DNA of 64,000 nt from Ferruginibacter sp. (GCA_025963635.1 JAOQAK010000091.1:51769-115768), one strand, 5' to 3'. Counted from the first letter of the stretch, positions 26,126 through 34,280 are shown. Numbers and translations are program-made. The notes: generated by a model not told the origin, from the sequence alone.

Positions 26126-26133
26126 CGAAGGTA
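26126..26133 (-). promoter_or_regulatory. -7 element of the pdeM promoter
   Basis: TACCTTCG on the minus strand, seven of eight matches to TAnnTTTG. Its end lies 6 nt from the pdeM ATG, so the transcript may be leaderless. Confidence 0.55.
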
Positions 26134-26212
26134 AAATGGATATCTTATAAATAATTGTTAGTTTGTTTTTGAAATGAAATCAATACACTTTACTTTAGTT
26201 GAAAATTTTACA

Positions 26213-26725
26213 ATGGAAAATTCCTATACAACCCAAACGACAACCGAACTCACAGAAGCCGGCAAGCCTAAATTGCCTTCAGGGCTTAATGTACTCACCA
26301 TTCTCACCTTTATTGGTTGCGGCATTGGGCTCCTTTTTACCCTGCTAACACCAGTAATTAATAAATTTTTCCTTGGATTTATGGAAAAGGCACAAACTTC
26401 GGGAAGAGAACTTTCGGCGAAGGAATTAGCCGATATGGAAAAAGGAAAGAACGTGATCCTTTTATCCCAGGCCAATATGGTACCGCTGATGATCGTTGGA
26501 ATAATCAGCATTGCTTTATGTATTGTGGGTGCAATCTGGATGAGAAAGCTTAAAAAAGATGGCTTTTGGATTTATACCGGTGGAGAATTATTACCAGTGA
26601 TCGGCAGTTTTATCATATTGGGCATGGGGCAGTTTACCGGCGTGGTTAGCGTAATATTTGCTGTAGGTATTCCCGTACTTTTTGTTATACTGTATGCGAT
26701 GCAACGGAAGTACCTTGTTAACTGA
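26213..26725 (+). CDS. Small membrane protein, unknown function
   Basis: 170 residues from MENSYTTQTTTELTEAGKPK; the frame is open back to 26174, but a near-consensus -7 element (TACTTTAG) sits inside that stretch. Four hydrophobic segments are visible: FIGCGIGLLFTLLTPVI, PLMIVGIISIALCIVGAIWM, GELLPVIGSFIILGMGQFTG and VSVIFAVGIPVLFVILYAM. The region between segments 1 and 2 is hydrophilic (ELSAKELADMEKGKN). This layout resembles small DUF-type or YIP1-like membrane proteins, but no family is recognised and no function is proposed. It is divergent from pdeM. Confidence 0.7.
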   Translation: MENSYTTQTTTELTEAGKPKLPSGLNVLTILTFIGCGIGLLFTLLTPVINKFFLGFMEKAQTSGRELSAKELADMEKGKNVILLSQANMVPLMIVGIISIALCIVGAIWMRKLKKDGFWIYTGGELLPVIGSFIILGMGQFTGVVSVIFAVGIPVLFVILYAMQRKYLVN

Positions 26726-26726
26726 T

Positions 26727-26757
26727 GTCTGATGGCTGATTTTTTGATGTCTGATTT
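26727..26757. repeat. GTCTGAT word array
   Basis: GATGTCTGATGGCTGATTTT followed by TTGATGTCTGATTTGAG lies just after the stop codon of the membrane protein gene. The same words occur as an inverted pair at 46880-46950 and singly near 21543-21580. Confidence 0.65.
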
Positions 26758-26869
26758 GAGAAGAGCTTTTTGTGTGTTGGCGTATACTGTATGACGGCGT
26801 TTCACCTTTTACCTGCTGCGTTGAGGCCACGGAAATGCCTTTAAATAAGAGTGCAAACTATTTGCGCCA

Positions 26870-26900
26870 GACCTCACAGGTTTTCAAAACCTGTGAGGTC
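26870..26900. repeat. Perfect 15-bp palindromic hairpin
   Basis: GACCTCACAGGTTTT and AAAACCTGTGAGGTC are exact reverse complements around a single C. It lies between convergent genes. Stems this long without mismatch suggest a repeated palindromic element or a strong bidirectional terminator; no other copy is in the window. Confidence 0.8.
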
Positions 26901-26927
26901 GTTGTACCAACCATCAACCATCAACCT

Positions 26928-28169
26928 TCAACCATCTCCACCGGCGTTCTCAGCAATCGCCCTGGCAGCTACCCAAGCCGTTGTCCATGCATTTTGAAAA
27001 TTGAAGCCGCCCGTTACTCCATCAACGTTTAATACTTCCCCTGCAAAGAACAAGTTTGGAACAATCTTACTCTGCATGGTATTGTGATCAACTTCCTCTA
27101 ACACAATTCCGCCGGAGGTTACAAACTCTTCTTTGAAAGTAGTTTTGCCATTTACTGCAAACTCCTGTGCACAAATATTTTTGATGAGTTTGTTCTGCTC
27201 TTTTGCAGGAAGATCTGCCCAACGGCTATCTATGTTTATGGCGGAGAGTTTCAACAGAAATTCCCATAAGCGTTGAGGGAGCCAAAATGGGTTCCGGTTA
27301 CTTATTTTCTGTGCCGCAATCTCAAATCGTACTTCCTGGAATTTATCCTTCAGGGTTTGTTCATTAAAGGCGGGCAGCCAGTTAACGATGATTCCAAACT
27401 GCCAGTTTTTTACTGCTAGTTCTCTTGCACCCCAAGCTGACAATTTTAATATTGCCGGTCCGCTCATTCCCCAATGGGTAATCAATAAGGGGCCTTGTTC
27501 AGATAATTTGCTGCCGGCAATTTTTACCTGCACCTGCTCTACGGTGATACCCATCAATGATGTAATGGCATTGCCCGGCATATTAAAAGTAAATAAGGAA
27601 GGAACGGGCTCCGCAATGGTATGGCCCAATTTCTGAAACCATGCAAACTGTGCCGGTTTTGGAAATCCGCCGCAGGCAATACAAACATATTCAGCATCCA
27701 GCCTGCTTCCGCTTTTAAATTCGATTGACCATTTACCATTCACCATCCCCATCTCACTCACTTCTTTATTCATGAGGATTTCGATGCCATATTTGTTCAC
27801 CTCTTTCATGAGGCAATCTATGATTGTTTGTGACGAATTACTTATGGGAAACATTCTTCCGTCCGCCTCAGTTTTCAGTTCTACTCCCCGCTCCTGAAAC
27901 CAGGCGATGGTATCAGTGGTAAAGAAGTGATGAAAGGCTTTCTTTAAAAAAGATGCTCCCCTTGGATATTTTTTAATCATTTCGGAGATGCTGAAACAAC
28001 TATGCGTAACATTACAGCGACCGCCACCGCTTACTTTCACCTTGCTCAATAGCTTACCGGTTTTTTCAATGATAATTACTTCCAAAGCAGGGTTCATCCT
28101 TGCCGCATTGACTGCACAGAAAAAACCTGCTGCTCCCCCGCCAATTACTACCAGTTTTTTTTTAATCAT
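26928..28169 (-). CDS. NAD(P)/FAD-dependent oxidoreductase (HI0933/BaiN-like)
   Basis: 413 residues. Flavoprotein with the N-terminal dinucleotide-binding fold VVIGGGAAGFFCAVNAA (GxGxxG), then SGGGRCNVTHSCFSISEM, characteristic of the HI0933/YhiN/BaiN group. Also visible are ISNSSQTIIDCLMKEVNKYGI, YVCIACGGFPKPAQF, MSGPAILKLSAWG and the C-terminal FAD contact GEVLNVDGVTGGFNFQNAWTTAWVAAR. Length matches the family. The physiological substrate is unknown for most members. TACCTTTA at 28193-28200 is a likely -7 element. The last codons lie close to a CAACCTT word array. Confidence 0.88.
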   Translation of the reverse strand: MIKKKLVVIGGGAAGFFCAVNAARMNPALEVIIIEKTGKLLSKVKVSGGGRCNVTHSCFSISEMIKKYPRGASFLKKAFHHFFTTDTIAWFQERGVELKTEADGRMFPISNSSQTIIDCLMKEVNKYGIEILMNKEVSEMGMVNGKWSIEFKSGSRLDAEYVCIACGGFPKPAQFAWFQKLGHTIAEPVPSLFTFNMPGNAITSLMGITVEQVQVKIAGSKLSEQGPLLITHWGMSGPAILKLSAWGARELAVKNWQFGIIVNWLPAFNEQTLKDKFQEVRFEIAAQKISNRNPFWLPQRLWEFLLKLSAINIDSRWADLPAKEQNKLIKNICAQEFAVNGKTTFKEEFVTSGGIVLEEVDHNTMQSKIVPNLFFAGEVLNVDGVTGGFNFQNAWTTAWVAARAIAENAGGDG

Positions 28170-28555
28170 TGAATGAGATGATACTTAAGCATTAAAGGTA
28201 AGCCCGGAACCCCAAAGAGGTGAAGCACAGATCGACAATGCACATTTTTGTACAGTGTTATGGGAGTTATAAAATAATTAAAGGATATTTCCCGGAGGTA
28301 ATGGAAGAAAGATCCATACTGGTATTCAGTACAAGTGAGTGATATTTCCCCGAGGTAATGGAAGAAAGATCCATACTGGTATTCAGTACAAGTGAGTGAC
28401 ACAACGAGGATGCCATGAAAAACAAATGTTTGTACAAAAAGTAGGAAAGATAAAAAAATCCCGGCTTAATATTATGACATGAAAGCAGTACGTATTGATA
28501 TTTATAAATGATGTTCCAGCAAATTATCAATAACACAATTATCCACTATCAATTA
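28170..28555. other. Intergenic region with tandem duplication, no gene
   Basis: 386 bp. The region contains the oxidoreductase promoter element near 28193, a tandem 57-bp duplication (28284-28397) and AT-rich sequence. Open frames across the repeat give peptides such as MSLTCTEYQYGS that simply repeat with the DNA; these are not called as genes. Confidence 0.6.
28284..28397. repeat. Tandem duplication, two 57-bp units
   Basis: Unit 1 (28284-28340) and unit 2 (28341-28397) both run from GATATTTCCC to GTACAAGTGAGT with one clear substitution (GGAGG versus CGAGG). Each unit carries a diverged copy of the GTACAAG..GTGCGAC element at its right end. Confidence 0.9.
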
Positions 28556-29365
28556 TTAAGGAGCTGCTTGTACTTCTGCCCAGTTTTCACCTCTTTTGAT
28601 CCTTAATATCTGCGTTTCAGTAACCCTGAATTGTTTTACCAGTTGTCGCATCGGCTTGCCTTCATTTAATAATTTTTTGAGCAACATCACTTTTGTAACG
28701 GACAGTTTGGTAGATCTCGCATCTTCTTTTCTCCTTCCGTTTTCATAGGTTTTGCTAGCCATTACATTGGGGCTAAAACGCTGGTGCAGATAATTATCTT
28801 CCGGTGTCATCCAACGGAGGTTATTTTTATTATTGTTCAATTTATCATAGTCTATATGTGCAACTACAGTGTGGGCGGGCGATGGTTGTTTTAGAAAATA
28901 TTGAGCTACCAGCCTGTGAATAAGTGCCTGGAAGTAGACGGTTCTGTCTTTCAGGTCTTCATTGAATTTATTACTTACCCGCTCTTTAAGATCCTTTAGT
29001 AATAACACGGTTTCTTCATACTCCGTTTGGCATTTGCGGTAAGTATCGCTGTTGATATCGAGATCTTTCAGCGCTAATTTCAAATGAATTGTTTTTTTAG
29101 TAAGCTGCGCTACCTGCTGCTTCAGGAAGTGCAAGCGGCTTTGAATGGCTTCATCCCTTGGTTTAAAAAATTTAAGCCGGATGATCTGGTAGCCATTAAC
29201 CATCGACCCCTTAATAATATTGCCATTCGAAATTTTGTTGAATGTTCTTAACCGCCCATAATTGGATATCTCGATACTGGTGGTGTTCTCGAAATCGAAA
29301 TCAAATACAATTGGCTTCCACTGCTCACCCGGATAAGTTTTTTCCATATAAATAATATTCTCCAC
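28556..29365 (-). CDS. HNH homing-endonuclease-like protein (NUMOD4 - coiled coil - HNH - HTH)
   Basis: 269 residues. Residues 13-65 resemble a NUMOD4 DNA-binding module (GEQWKPIVF, ISNYGRLRTF, GYQIIRLKF). A long helical insert follows (about 70-140). Residues 148-187 match the HNH core: LIHRLVAQYFL, then VVAHIDYDKLNNNKNNLRWMT. The C-terminal 50 residues look like a helix-turn-helix (SVTKVMLLKKLL, MRQLVKQFRVTETQILRIKRG). Homing enzymes of this build usually sit in introns or next to phage genes; here it is a free-standing gene beside map with no intron visible. It may be a nuclease or a domesticated DNA-binding regulator. An alternative start is Met7. Confidence 0.65.
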   Translation of the reverse strand: MENIIYMEKTYPGEQWKPIVFDFDFENTTSIEISNYGRLRTFNKISNGNIIKGSMVNGYQIIRLKFFKPRDEAIQSRLHFLKQQVAQLTKKTIHLKLALKDLDINSDTYRKCQTEYEETVLLLKDLKERVSNKFNEDLKDRTVYFQALIHRLVAQYFLKQPSPAHTVVAHIDYDKLNNNKNNLRWMTPEDNYLHQRFSPNVMASKTYENGRRKEDARSTKLSVTKVMLLKKLLNEGKPMRQLVKQFRVTETQILRIKRGENWAEVQAAP

Positions 29366-29409
29366 TGATAAGTAGAGTTTAACATCGAATTGTTTAAAAG
29401 GTTAAAGAA

Positions 29410-30213
29410 TTAAAGATAATCGGAGTATAAATTGCTATTTTCTTTTTCAGCAATCTCTATCTCGGCAAAAGAAGATAAAATATCCGCCTTGCCACGCTGG
29501 ATATAAATAACATGTTCGTAATGGGCTGCAGGTTTGCCATCCTCAGTTCTGATGGTCCAGCCGTCCTTATCATGATATACATTTTTTGTACCAAGATTGA
29601 TCATTGGTTCAATACAAATCACCATTCCCTCTTTTAATTTTGCACCTGTGCCTCTTTTTCCATAATTCGGCACCTGCGGCTCTTCGTGCAACTGCCTTCC
29701 AATGCCATGGCCCACCAGTTCTCTTACTACACCATAGCCATGTTCCCGTTCAGTTGCATATTGAACGGCATACGCGATGTCGCCGATACGATTACCATGA
29801 ACGGCTTTCTCAATCCCCTTCATTAGCGACACCTTGGTAGTACGCAGCAATTGCTTTACTTCCGCTGAAATGTTGCCTACCGCAAAAGTGTAAGCGCTAT
29901 CACCATGAAACCCGTTTTTATAAACGCCTACGTCTACTGTAACAATATCCCCATCTTTTAAAAGATCGCTTGTAGGAAAACCATGAACCACTGCATCATT
30001 GACTGAAATACAACATGCAAACGGGAAATCCTGGAAACCCTTAAAGGAAGGTTTGCCCCCGTTGGCGAGTATAAATTCCTCCGCAATACGATCTACTTCC
30101 AGCGTGGAAATTCCGGGCCTGATAAATTTTGCCACTTCAGCAAGGGTTTTACTAACCAGCAAACTACTCTCTCTTATCAATTCAACCTCAGCCTTCGACT
30201 TATAATGAATCAT
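29410..30213 (-). CDS. map: Type I methionine aminopeptidase
   Basis: 267 residues. Removes the N-terminal Met from nascent proteins. Pita-bread fold with the conserved metal ligands in VTVDVGVYKNGFHGDSAYTFAVG (two Asp), GHGIGRQLHEEPQVPNYG (His) and GMVICIEPMINLG (Glu), with a final Glu in TIRTEDGKPAAHYEHVIYI. Substrate-side His is in DAVVHGFPTS. Length fits the short type I form. It follows secY, as in many S10-spc-alpha operons, but a hairpin with a T-run lies between secY and map and infA is not downstream. Confidence 0.95.
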   Translation of the reverse strand: MIHYKSKAEVELIRESSLLVSKTLAEVAKFIRPGISTLEVDRIAEEFILANGGKPSFKGFQDFPFACCISVNDAVVHGFPTSDLLKDGDIVTVDVGVYKNGFHGDSAYTFAVGNISAEVKQLLRTTKVSLMKGIEKAVHGNRIGDIAYAVQYATEREHGYGVVRELVGHGIGRQLHEEPQVPNYGKRGTGAKLKEGMVICIEPMINLGTKNVYHDKDGWTIRTEDGKPAAHYEHVIYIQRGKADILSSFAEIEIAEKENSNLYSDYL

Positions 30214-30233
30214 AATTTCATAAATTTAAAAAT

Positions 30234-30260
30234 AAACCCCGACTGGTTATGTCGGGGTTT
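30234..30260 (-). terminator. Terminator after secY, end of the S10-spc operon
   Basis: AAACCCCGAC and GTCGGGGTTT are perfect complements around TGGTTAT. On the minus strand the stem is followed by TTTATTTTT. It lies in the 137 bp between secY and map, so map must have its own promoter or rely on read-through. Confidence 0.8.
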
Positions 30261-30350
30261 TAATATTATCGTAACATCCGCAACGCTCCCAAACAATCAA
30301 ATCTTTTTTTCTTGCAAAACACTTAAGAAAAAGGGGAGGATTTAAACTAT

Positions 30351-31685
30351 TTACATTCCTGAAGCTACAGTTTGCCTGCCCTGGATTCTGCCGGTGCTCA
30401 TCAGCCCGTCGTATTGGCGCATCAACAATTGAGTTTCTATTTGTTGCAGGGTATCTAAAATAACACCCACCATAATTAATAAAGAGGTACCACCATAAAA
30501 GCTGGCAAAGCCCTGTTGTGTTTTAAATACCAACTGGAAGATACCAGGTAAAATACCGACAAATGCCAGGAGTACGGCACCAGGTAAAGTGATGCGATCC
30601 ATGATTGTGCCGATATAATCAGCAGTTGGCTGGCCTGGCTTGACACCAGGGATAAAACCATTGTTGCGTTTCAGATCCTCAGCCATTTGCTTTGGGTTAA
30701 AGATCAATGCCGTGTACAGGAAAGTAAAACCAATTACGCAGACAGAATATACGATCATGTAAACAAGATTGGTATGATCTGTAAAATACTTGGCCCATCC
30801 GCCGCCGGTAAAACCCGAGAATATGGTTGGTAAAAACAGGATTGCCTGGGCAAAAATGATCGGCATTACACCGGAAGCATTCACTTTCAGAGGCAGGAAG
30901 TTTCTTGCTCCTCCAAACTGCCGGTTGCCCACAATCTGTTTGGCATAGTTAACAGGTACTCTTCTTGTTCCCTGTATCAACATCACCAGTCCCATGATAA
31001 TCGCCACTAAAAATGCGATCTCAATTAAGAATATTAATAACCCTCCGCCGCCCCTTGTAGCTCTTGAAGACATTTCCTGCATAAAAGACTGTGGCAACCT
31101 GGCAAGGATACCCATCATAATGATGATAGAAGTACCGTTTCCTAAACCCTTGTCAGTAATTTTTTCACCTAGCCACATTACGAACAAAGTACCTACGGTT
31201 AAGATCACCACAGTAGAAACTACAAAATAAGCGCTGTAAGAACCTATCAGTGCTTCTGCATTGGCCGGACTTTTCAGGTAGCCAATGTATGCGGCGGCCT
31301 GGAAAGCGGTAACGATCACCGTAAGATAACGTGTCCATTGATTGATTTTCTTTCTTCCGCTTTCTCCTTCTTTTTGAACTTTCTGCATCTGCGGAACAAG
31401 GATAGTCATCAACTGCATAAAAATCGAAGCGGAGATATAGGGCATAATACCCAACGCAAAAATAGATGCTTTCGAGAAAGCTCCTCCAACAAAAGCATCC
31501 AGCAAACCAAGCATTCCGCTTTGTGTGCTGGCTGTTAAATTGGCAAGTTTATTAGGATCGATACCCGGGAGAACAATGAAAGAACCAATCCGGTAAATAA
31601 AAATTAACAGTAAAGTGAATAATATTTTATTCCGCAGCTCTTCGATGCTCCAGATATTTTTGAGGGTGGTTATGAACTTCTTCAC
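30351..31685 (-). CDS. secY: Preprotein translocase subunit SecY
   Basis: 444 residues from a GTG at 31685 (MKKFITTLKNIWSIEELRNK); the frame extends 23 codons further upstream through an intergenic hairpin, and no ATG fits the family N-terminus. SecY forms the protein-conducting channel of the inner membrane. Ten transmembrane helices are visible, beginning ILFTLLLIFIYRIGSFIVLPGID and including KASIFALGIMPYISASIFMQLM and VMLIQGTRRVPVNYAKQIVG; the cytoplasmic loop NPKQMAEDLKRNNGFIPG and the SecA/ribosome-facing C-terminal segments are intact. It is the last gene before the terminator. Confidence 0.95.
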   Translation of the reverse strand: MKKFITTLKNIWSIEELRNKILFTLLLIFIYRIGSFIVLPGIDPNKLANLTASTQSGMLGLLDAFVGGAFSKASIFALGIMPYISASIFMQLMTILVPQMQKVQKEGESGRKKINQWTRYLTVIVTAFQAAAYIGYLKSPANAEALIGSYSAYFVVSTVVILTVGTLFVMWLGEKITDKGLGNGTSIIIMMGILARLPQSFMQEMSSRATRGGGGLLIFLIEIAFLVAIIMGLVMLIQGTRRVPVNYAKQIVGNRQFGGARNFLPLKVNASGVMPIIFAQAILFLPTIFSGFTGGGWAKYFTDHTNLVYMIVYSVCVIGFTFLYTALIFNPKQMAEDLKRNNGFIPGVKPGQPTADYIGTIMDRITLPGAVLLAFVGILPGIFQLVFKTQQGFASFYGGTSLLIMVGVILDTLQQIETQLLMRQYDGLMSTGRIQGRQTVASGM

Positions 31686-31723
31686 AGACTTGAAACGATT
31701 TAATGTTTGCGTTAAATTAAAAA

Positions 31724-31768
31724 AGACGCTTTTCGTACCTGCCCGATACGGCAAGCAGGAATGCGTCT
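31724..31768 (-). promoter_or_regulatory. Hairpin with T-run between rplO and secY (possible attenuator)
   Basis: On the minus strand, AGACGC and GCGTCT pair around an inner CCTGC/GCAGG stem, and the outer stem is followed directly by TTTTTT. This has the form of an intrinsic terminator inside the operon, 40 nt before the secY GTG. It could lower secY expression relative to the ribosomal proteins. Confidence 0.6.
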
Positions 31769-31783
31769 GTAAATATCGGTAAT

Positions 31784-32233
31784 TTATTTAACTATCTCAA
31801 CTGAACCTCCGGCGGCTTCAATGGCGGCCTTTGCACTTGCACTCACCGCATTTACTTTGAAATTGAATTTTCCTTTTATTTCGCCTACACCTAAGATTTT
31901 AACATTATCATTTTGACCAATCAGGCTGTTGATGTACAGATTTTCCAGTGTAAATTCTGTGATATTGTATTTTTCAGCATAATGATCAATCTGTCCCAGG
32001 TTAATCACTTTATATTCAACGCGATTGATATTCTTAAATCCACGCTTTGGAATACGGCGTTGGATCGGCATCTGGCCGCCTTCAAATCCCATTTTACTTT
32101 TGTAACCGGCACGACTCTGTCCACCTTTATTACCTTTGGTAGAAGTACCACCTTTACCACTTGCTTCACCACGACCGATACGCTTTGCCTTGTGCGTTGC
32201 ACCGATGGCGGGTCTTAAATTGTGTAATTCCAT
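31784..32233 (-). CDS. rplO: 50S ribosomal protein L15
   Basis: 149 residues. Binds 23S rRNA late in 50S assembly. The N-terminal Gly/Lys-rich arm is clear (HNLRPAIGATHKAKRIGRGE, GKGGTSTKGNKGGQSRAGY) and the globular part follows with KRGFKNINRVEYKVINLGQID; the end is AAIEAAGGSVEIVK. Standard position between rpmD and secY. The 115-bp gap to rpmD contains a TTTGAAAAT/CTCAAT word array. Confidence 0.97.
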   Translation of the reverse strand: MELHNLRPAIGATHKAKRIGRGEASGKGGTSTKGNKGGQSRAGYKSKMGFEGGQMPIQRRIPKRGFKNINRVEYKVINLGQIDHYAEKYNITEFTLENLYINSLIGQNDNVKILGVGEIKGKFNFKVNAVSASAKAAIEAAGGSVEIVK

Positions 32234-32348
32234 ATTTTTTTGATTTTGTACTTACGGGGTATCACCCCTCGCAATTTTAATTTGAAAATTTGAAAATGAC
32301 TCAATTTGAAAATGAGTTCAATCATTGAGCAATTGAGCAATTTGCTAA

Positions 32349-32531
32349 TTAAGCAAGCTCAACCACCTTAATAAGATGATTCACTTTACGAACCATACCT
32401 AAAATCTGGGGAGTAGCTTCTACTTCTACGGAAGCATTCATTTTGTTTAAACCTAAAGCCACCATTGTTCTTTTCTGGCGCTCCGGTCGGTCGATTACAC
32501 TCTTTACCTGTGTTACTTTTATCTTTTTCAT
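32349..32531 (-). CDS. rpmD: 50S ribosomal protein L30
   Basis: 60 residues, normal for the short bacterial L30. MKKIKVTQVKSVIDRPERQKRTM is the first strand and loop; ALGLNKMNASVEVEATPQILGMVRKVNHLIKVVE is the helix-strand remainder. L30 sits at the 50S surface near L5-side helices. It lies between rpsE and rplO as in most bacteria, with word arrays in both flanking gaps. Confidence 0.95.
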   Translation of the reverse strand: MKKIKVTQVKSVIDRPERQKRTMVALGLNKMNASVEVEATPQILGMVRKVNHLIKVVELA

Positions 32532-32628
32532 ACCCGAAAAGGTTTAAGGTTAAGGGTTTAAGGTGTAAGGTTTGTAAAACATCGGCTTTACCTTTAACCT
32601 TAGGCCTTCCGCCTTTTACCGTTTTTAT

Positions 32629-33147
32629 TTATCCGTTGAATACTCTCTTTAAAGAAATGTTTCTTGTTTTTGCCACAGCAATTGGTTCACGCAAAGTAGC
32701 CAGGGCCTTTACAGTTGCCTTTACCACATTGTGAGGATTAGCGGATCCAAGGCTTTTCGCCAATACATCCGTAATACCGGCGGCTTCCAATACTGCACGC
32801 ATGCTACCTCCGGCAATTACACCGGTACCATGGGCTGCAGGTTTGATGAAAACTCTTGCCGCACCTTCCTTCGCCAGCTGATCGTGTGGAATTGTACCAT
32901 GCATTACCGGAACTTTTATCAAATTCTTTTTAGCATCTTCAATACCCTTTGTGATCGCTTCCTGTACTTCTTTAGCTTTACCCAAACCTTGTCCTACCAC
33001 ACCTGCTCCGTTACCTACTACCACAAGGGCAGAAAAACTAAATGCACGGCCACCTTTGGTTGTTTTTACAACACGGTTGATCGAAACTACCTTCTCCTTC
33101 AACTCCAGGTCACCTGCTTTAACTCTGTTATCGTTTGCTTTTAACAT
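32629..33147 (-). CDS. rpsE: 30S ribosomal protein S5
   Basis: 172 residues. S5 contacts the decoding region and mRNA entry, and mutations affect accuracy. The double-stranded-RNA-like N-terminal domain is in LKEKVVSINRVVKTTKGGRAFSFSALVVVGNG, and the conserved GQGLGKAKEVQEAI and VIAGGSMRAVLEAAGI follow; the end VALRKSL-type region is LGSANPHNVVKATVKAL. It is separated from rplR by 27 bp. Confidence 0.97.
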   Translation of the reverse strand: MLKANDNRVKAGDLELKEKVVSINRVVKTTKGGRAFSFSALVVVGNGAGVVGQGLGKAKEVQEAITKGIEDAKKNLIKVPVMHGTIPHDQLAKEGAARVFIKPAAHGTGVIAGGSMRAVLEAAGITDVLAKSLGSANPHNVVKATVKALATLREPIAVAKTRNISLKRVFNG

Positions 33148-33174
33148 GTATAGTTCTTATTAGAAAATTTAAAA

Positions 33175-33528
33175 TTAAAATTGCAATCCACCCTCTCTTG
33201 CACCTTCAGCCACTGCTTTCACACGCCCGTGATAGATATAACCTCCACGGTCAAAAACTACTGTTGTAACGCCCAATTCAGTTGCTTTTCTTGCAATTGC
33301 ATTTCCCACCAGTTTGCTTTTTTCAGTTTTGTTAACCTTCTGTGCCAGGATGTCTTTATCTTTTGATGAAACCGCTGCAATGGTAACCGCATTGTCATCA
33401 TCGATCAATTGTGCATAGATTTCAGCGTTGCTTCTGAAAACACTTAACCTTGGTTTAGCGGCAACTCCACTGATCTTTTTGCGGATGCGAAATTTGATCT
33501 TTTGCCTTGCACTTGATTTGCTATTCAT
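33175..33528 (-). CDS. rplR: 50S ribosomal protein L18
   Basis: 117 residues from MNSKSSARQKIKFRIRKKIS; the open frame runs 24 codons upstream through an AT-rich word array, which is not coding. L18 binds 5S rRNA with L5 and L25. Conserved text includes RLSVFRSNAEIYAQLIDDD and KTEKSKLVGNAIARKATELG, ending GYIYHGRVKAVAEGAREGG. Position between rplF and rpsE is standard. Confidence 0.96.
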   Translation of the reverse strand: MNSKSSARQKIKFRIRKKISGVAAKPRLSVFRSNAEIYAQLIDDDNAVTIAAVSSKDKDILAQKVNKTEKSKLVGNAIARKATELGVTTVVFDRGGYIYHGRVKAVAEGAREGGLQF

Positions 33529-33613
33529 ATAATTAATTTGAAAATTTATCAATTCGAAAATTTGAAAATTGCTCTCATTTTCGAATTGAGCAATTTTCAT
33601 ATTTTCACATTAT

Positions 33614-34168
33614 TTATTTACCTGCCGACTTACCAGCTTTTCTCCTCAATACTTCACCCTTGAATTTAACACCCTTTCCTTTATATGGTTCAGGCTTACG
33701 CAATCCACGAATCTTTGCACATACCTGTCCAAGCAATTGCTTGTCAACACTTCCCAGGGTAATGATCGGGTTCTGGCCTTTTTCCTGTGAGGTGGCGATG
33801 GTTAATTCCTTCGGTATTTCAAAAATGATATTATGTGAATATCCCAAAGCAAGATCAAGGATATTTCCCTGGTTGGCTGCTTTGAAACCCACACCCACTA
33901 GTTCTAATTGCTTGGTATATCCTTCGGTAACACCTTTTACCATATTGTTTACCAATGAACGGTATAAACCATGCATTGCTTTATGGCGGATCTGGTCTGT
34001 TGGACGACCCAATACCAGGTGACCATCTTTTATTTCCAAAGTAATATCACGGTCAACAGCCTGTTTCAATTCACCTTTTGGACCTTTTACAGTCACCACA
34101 TTATCTGCTCCGATGTTGACGGTTACTCCGGCCGGATAATCTACCGGTTTTTTTCCTATTCTTGACAT
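33614..34168 (-). CDS. rplF: 50S ribosomal protein L6
   Basis: 184 residues with the two-domain L6 fold: N-terminal RIGKKPVDYPAGVTVNIG and a duplicated C-terminal domain with QLELVGVGFKAANQGNILDLALGYSH and the signature PEPYKGKGVKFKGEVLRRKAGKSAGK at the end. It lies near the sarcin-ricin loop on the ribosome. The gaps on both sides (85 and 112 bp) contain word arrays. Confidence 0.97.
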   Translation of the reverse strand: MSRIGKKPVDYPAGVTVNIGADNVVTVKGPKGELKQAVDRDITLEIKDGHLVLGRPTDQIRHKAMHGLYRSLVNNMVKGVTEGYTKQLELVGVGFKAANQGNILDLALGYSHNIIFEIPKELTIATSQEKGQNPIITLGSVDKQLLGQVCAKIRGLRKPEPYKGKGVKFKGEVLRRKAGKSAGK

Positions 34169-34280
34169 GTCGCTTTTTGTTTGTTCGTTATTAATTTGAT
34201 CCGTGTTCAGTCACGACGGGGACTTAATTGTCAGACCATGTATTTTTAGCAAATTAGCATTTTAGCTAACTAGCATATTA

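Noticed and set aside
28166..28402. Open frame with repeated MSLTCTEYQYGSFFHYL text
   Set aside because: It is only the translation of the 57-bp tandem DNA duplication.
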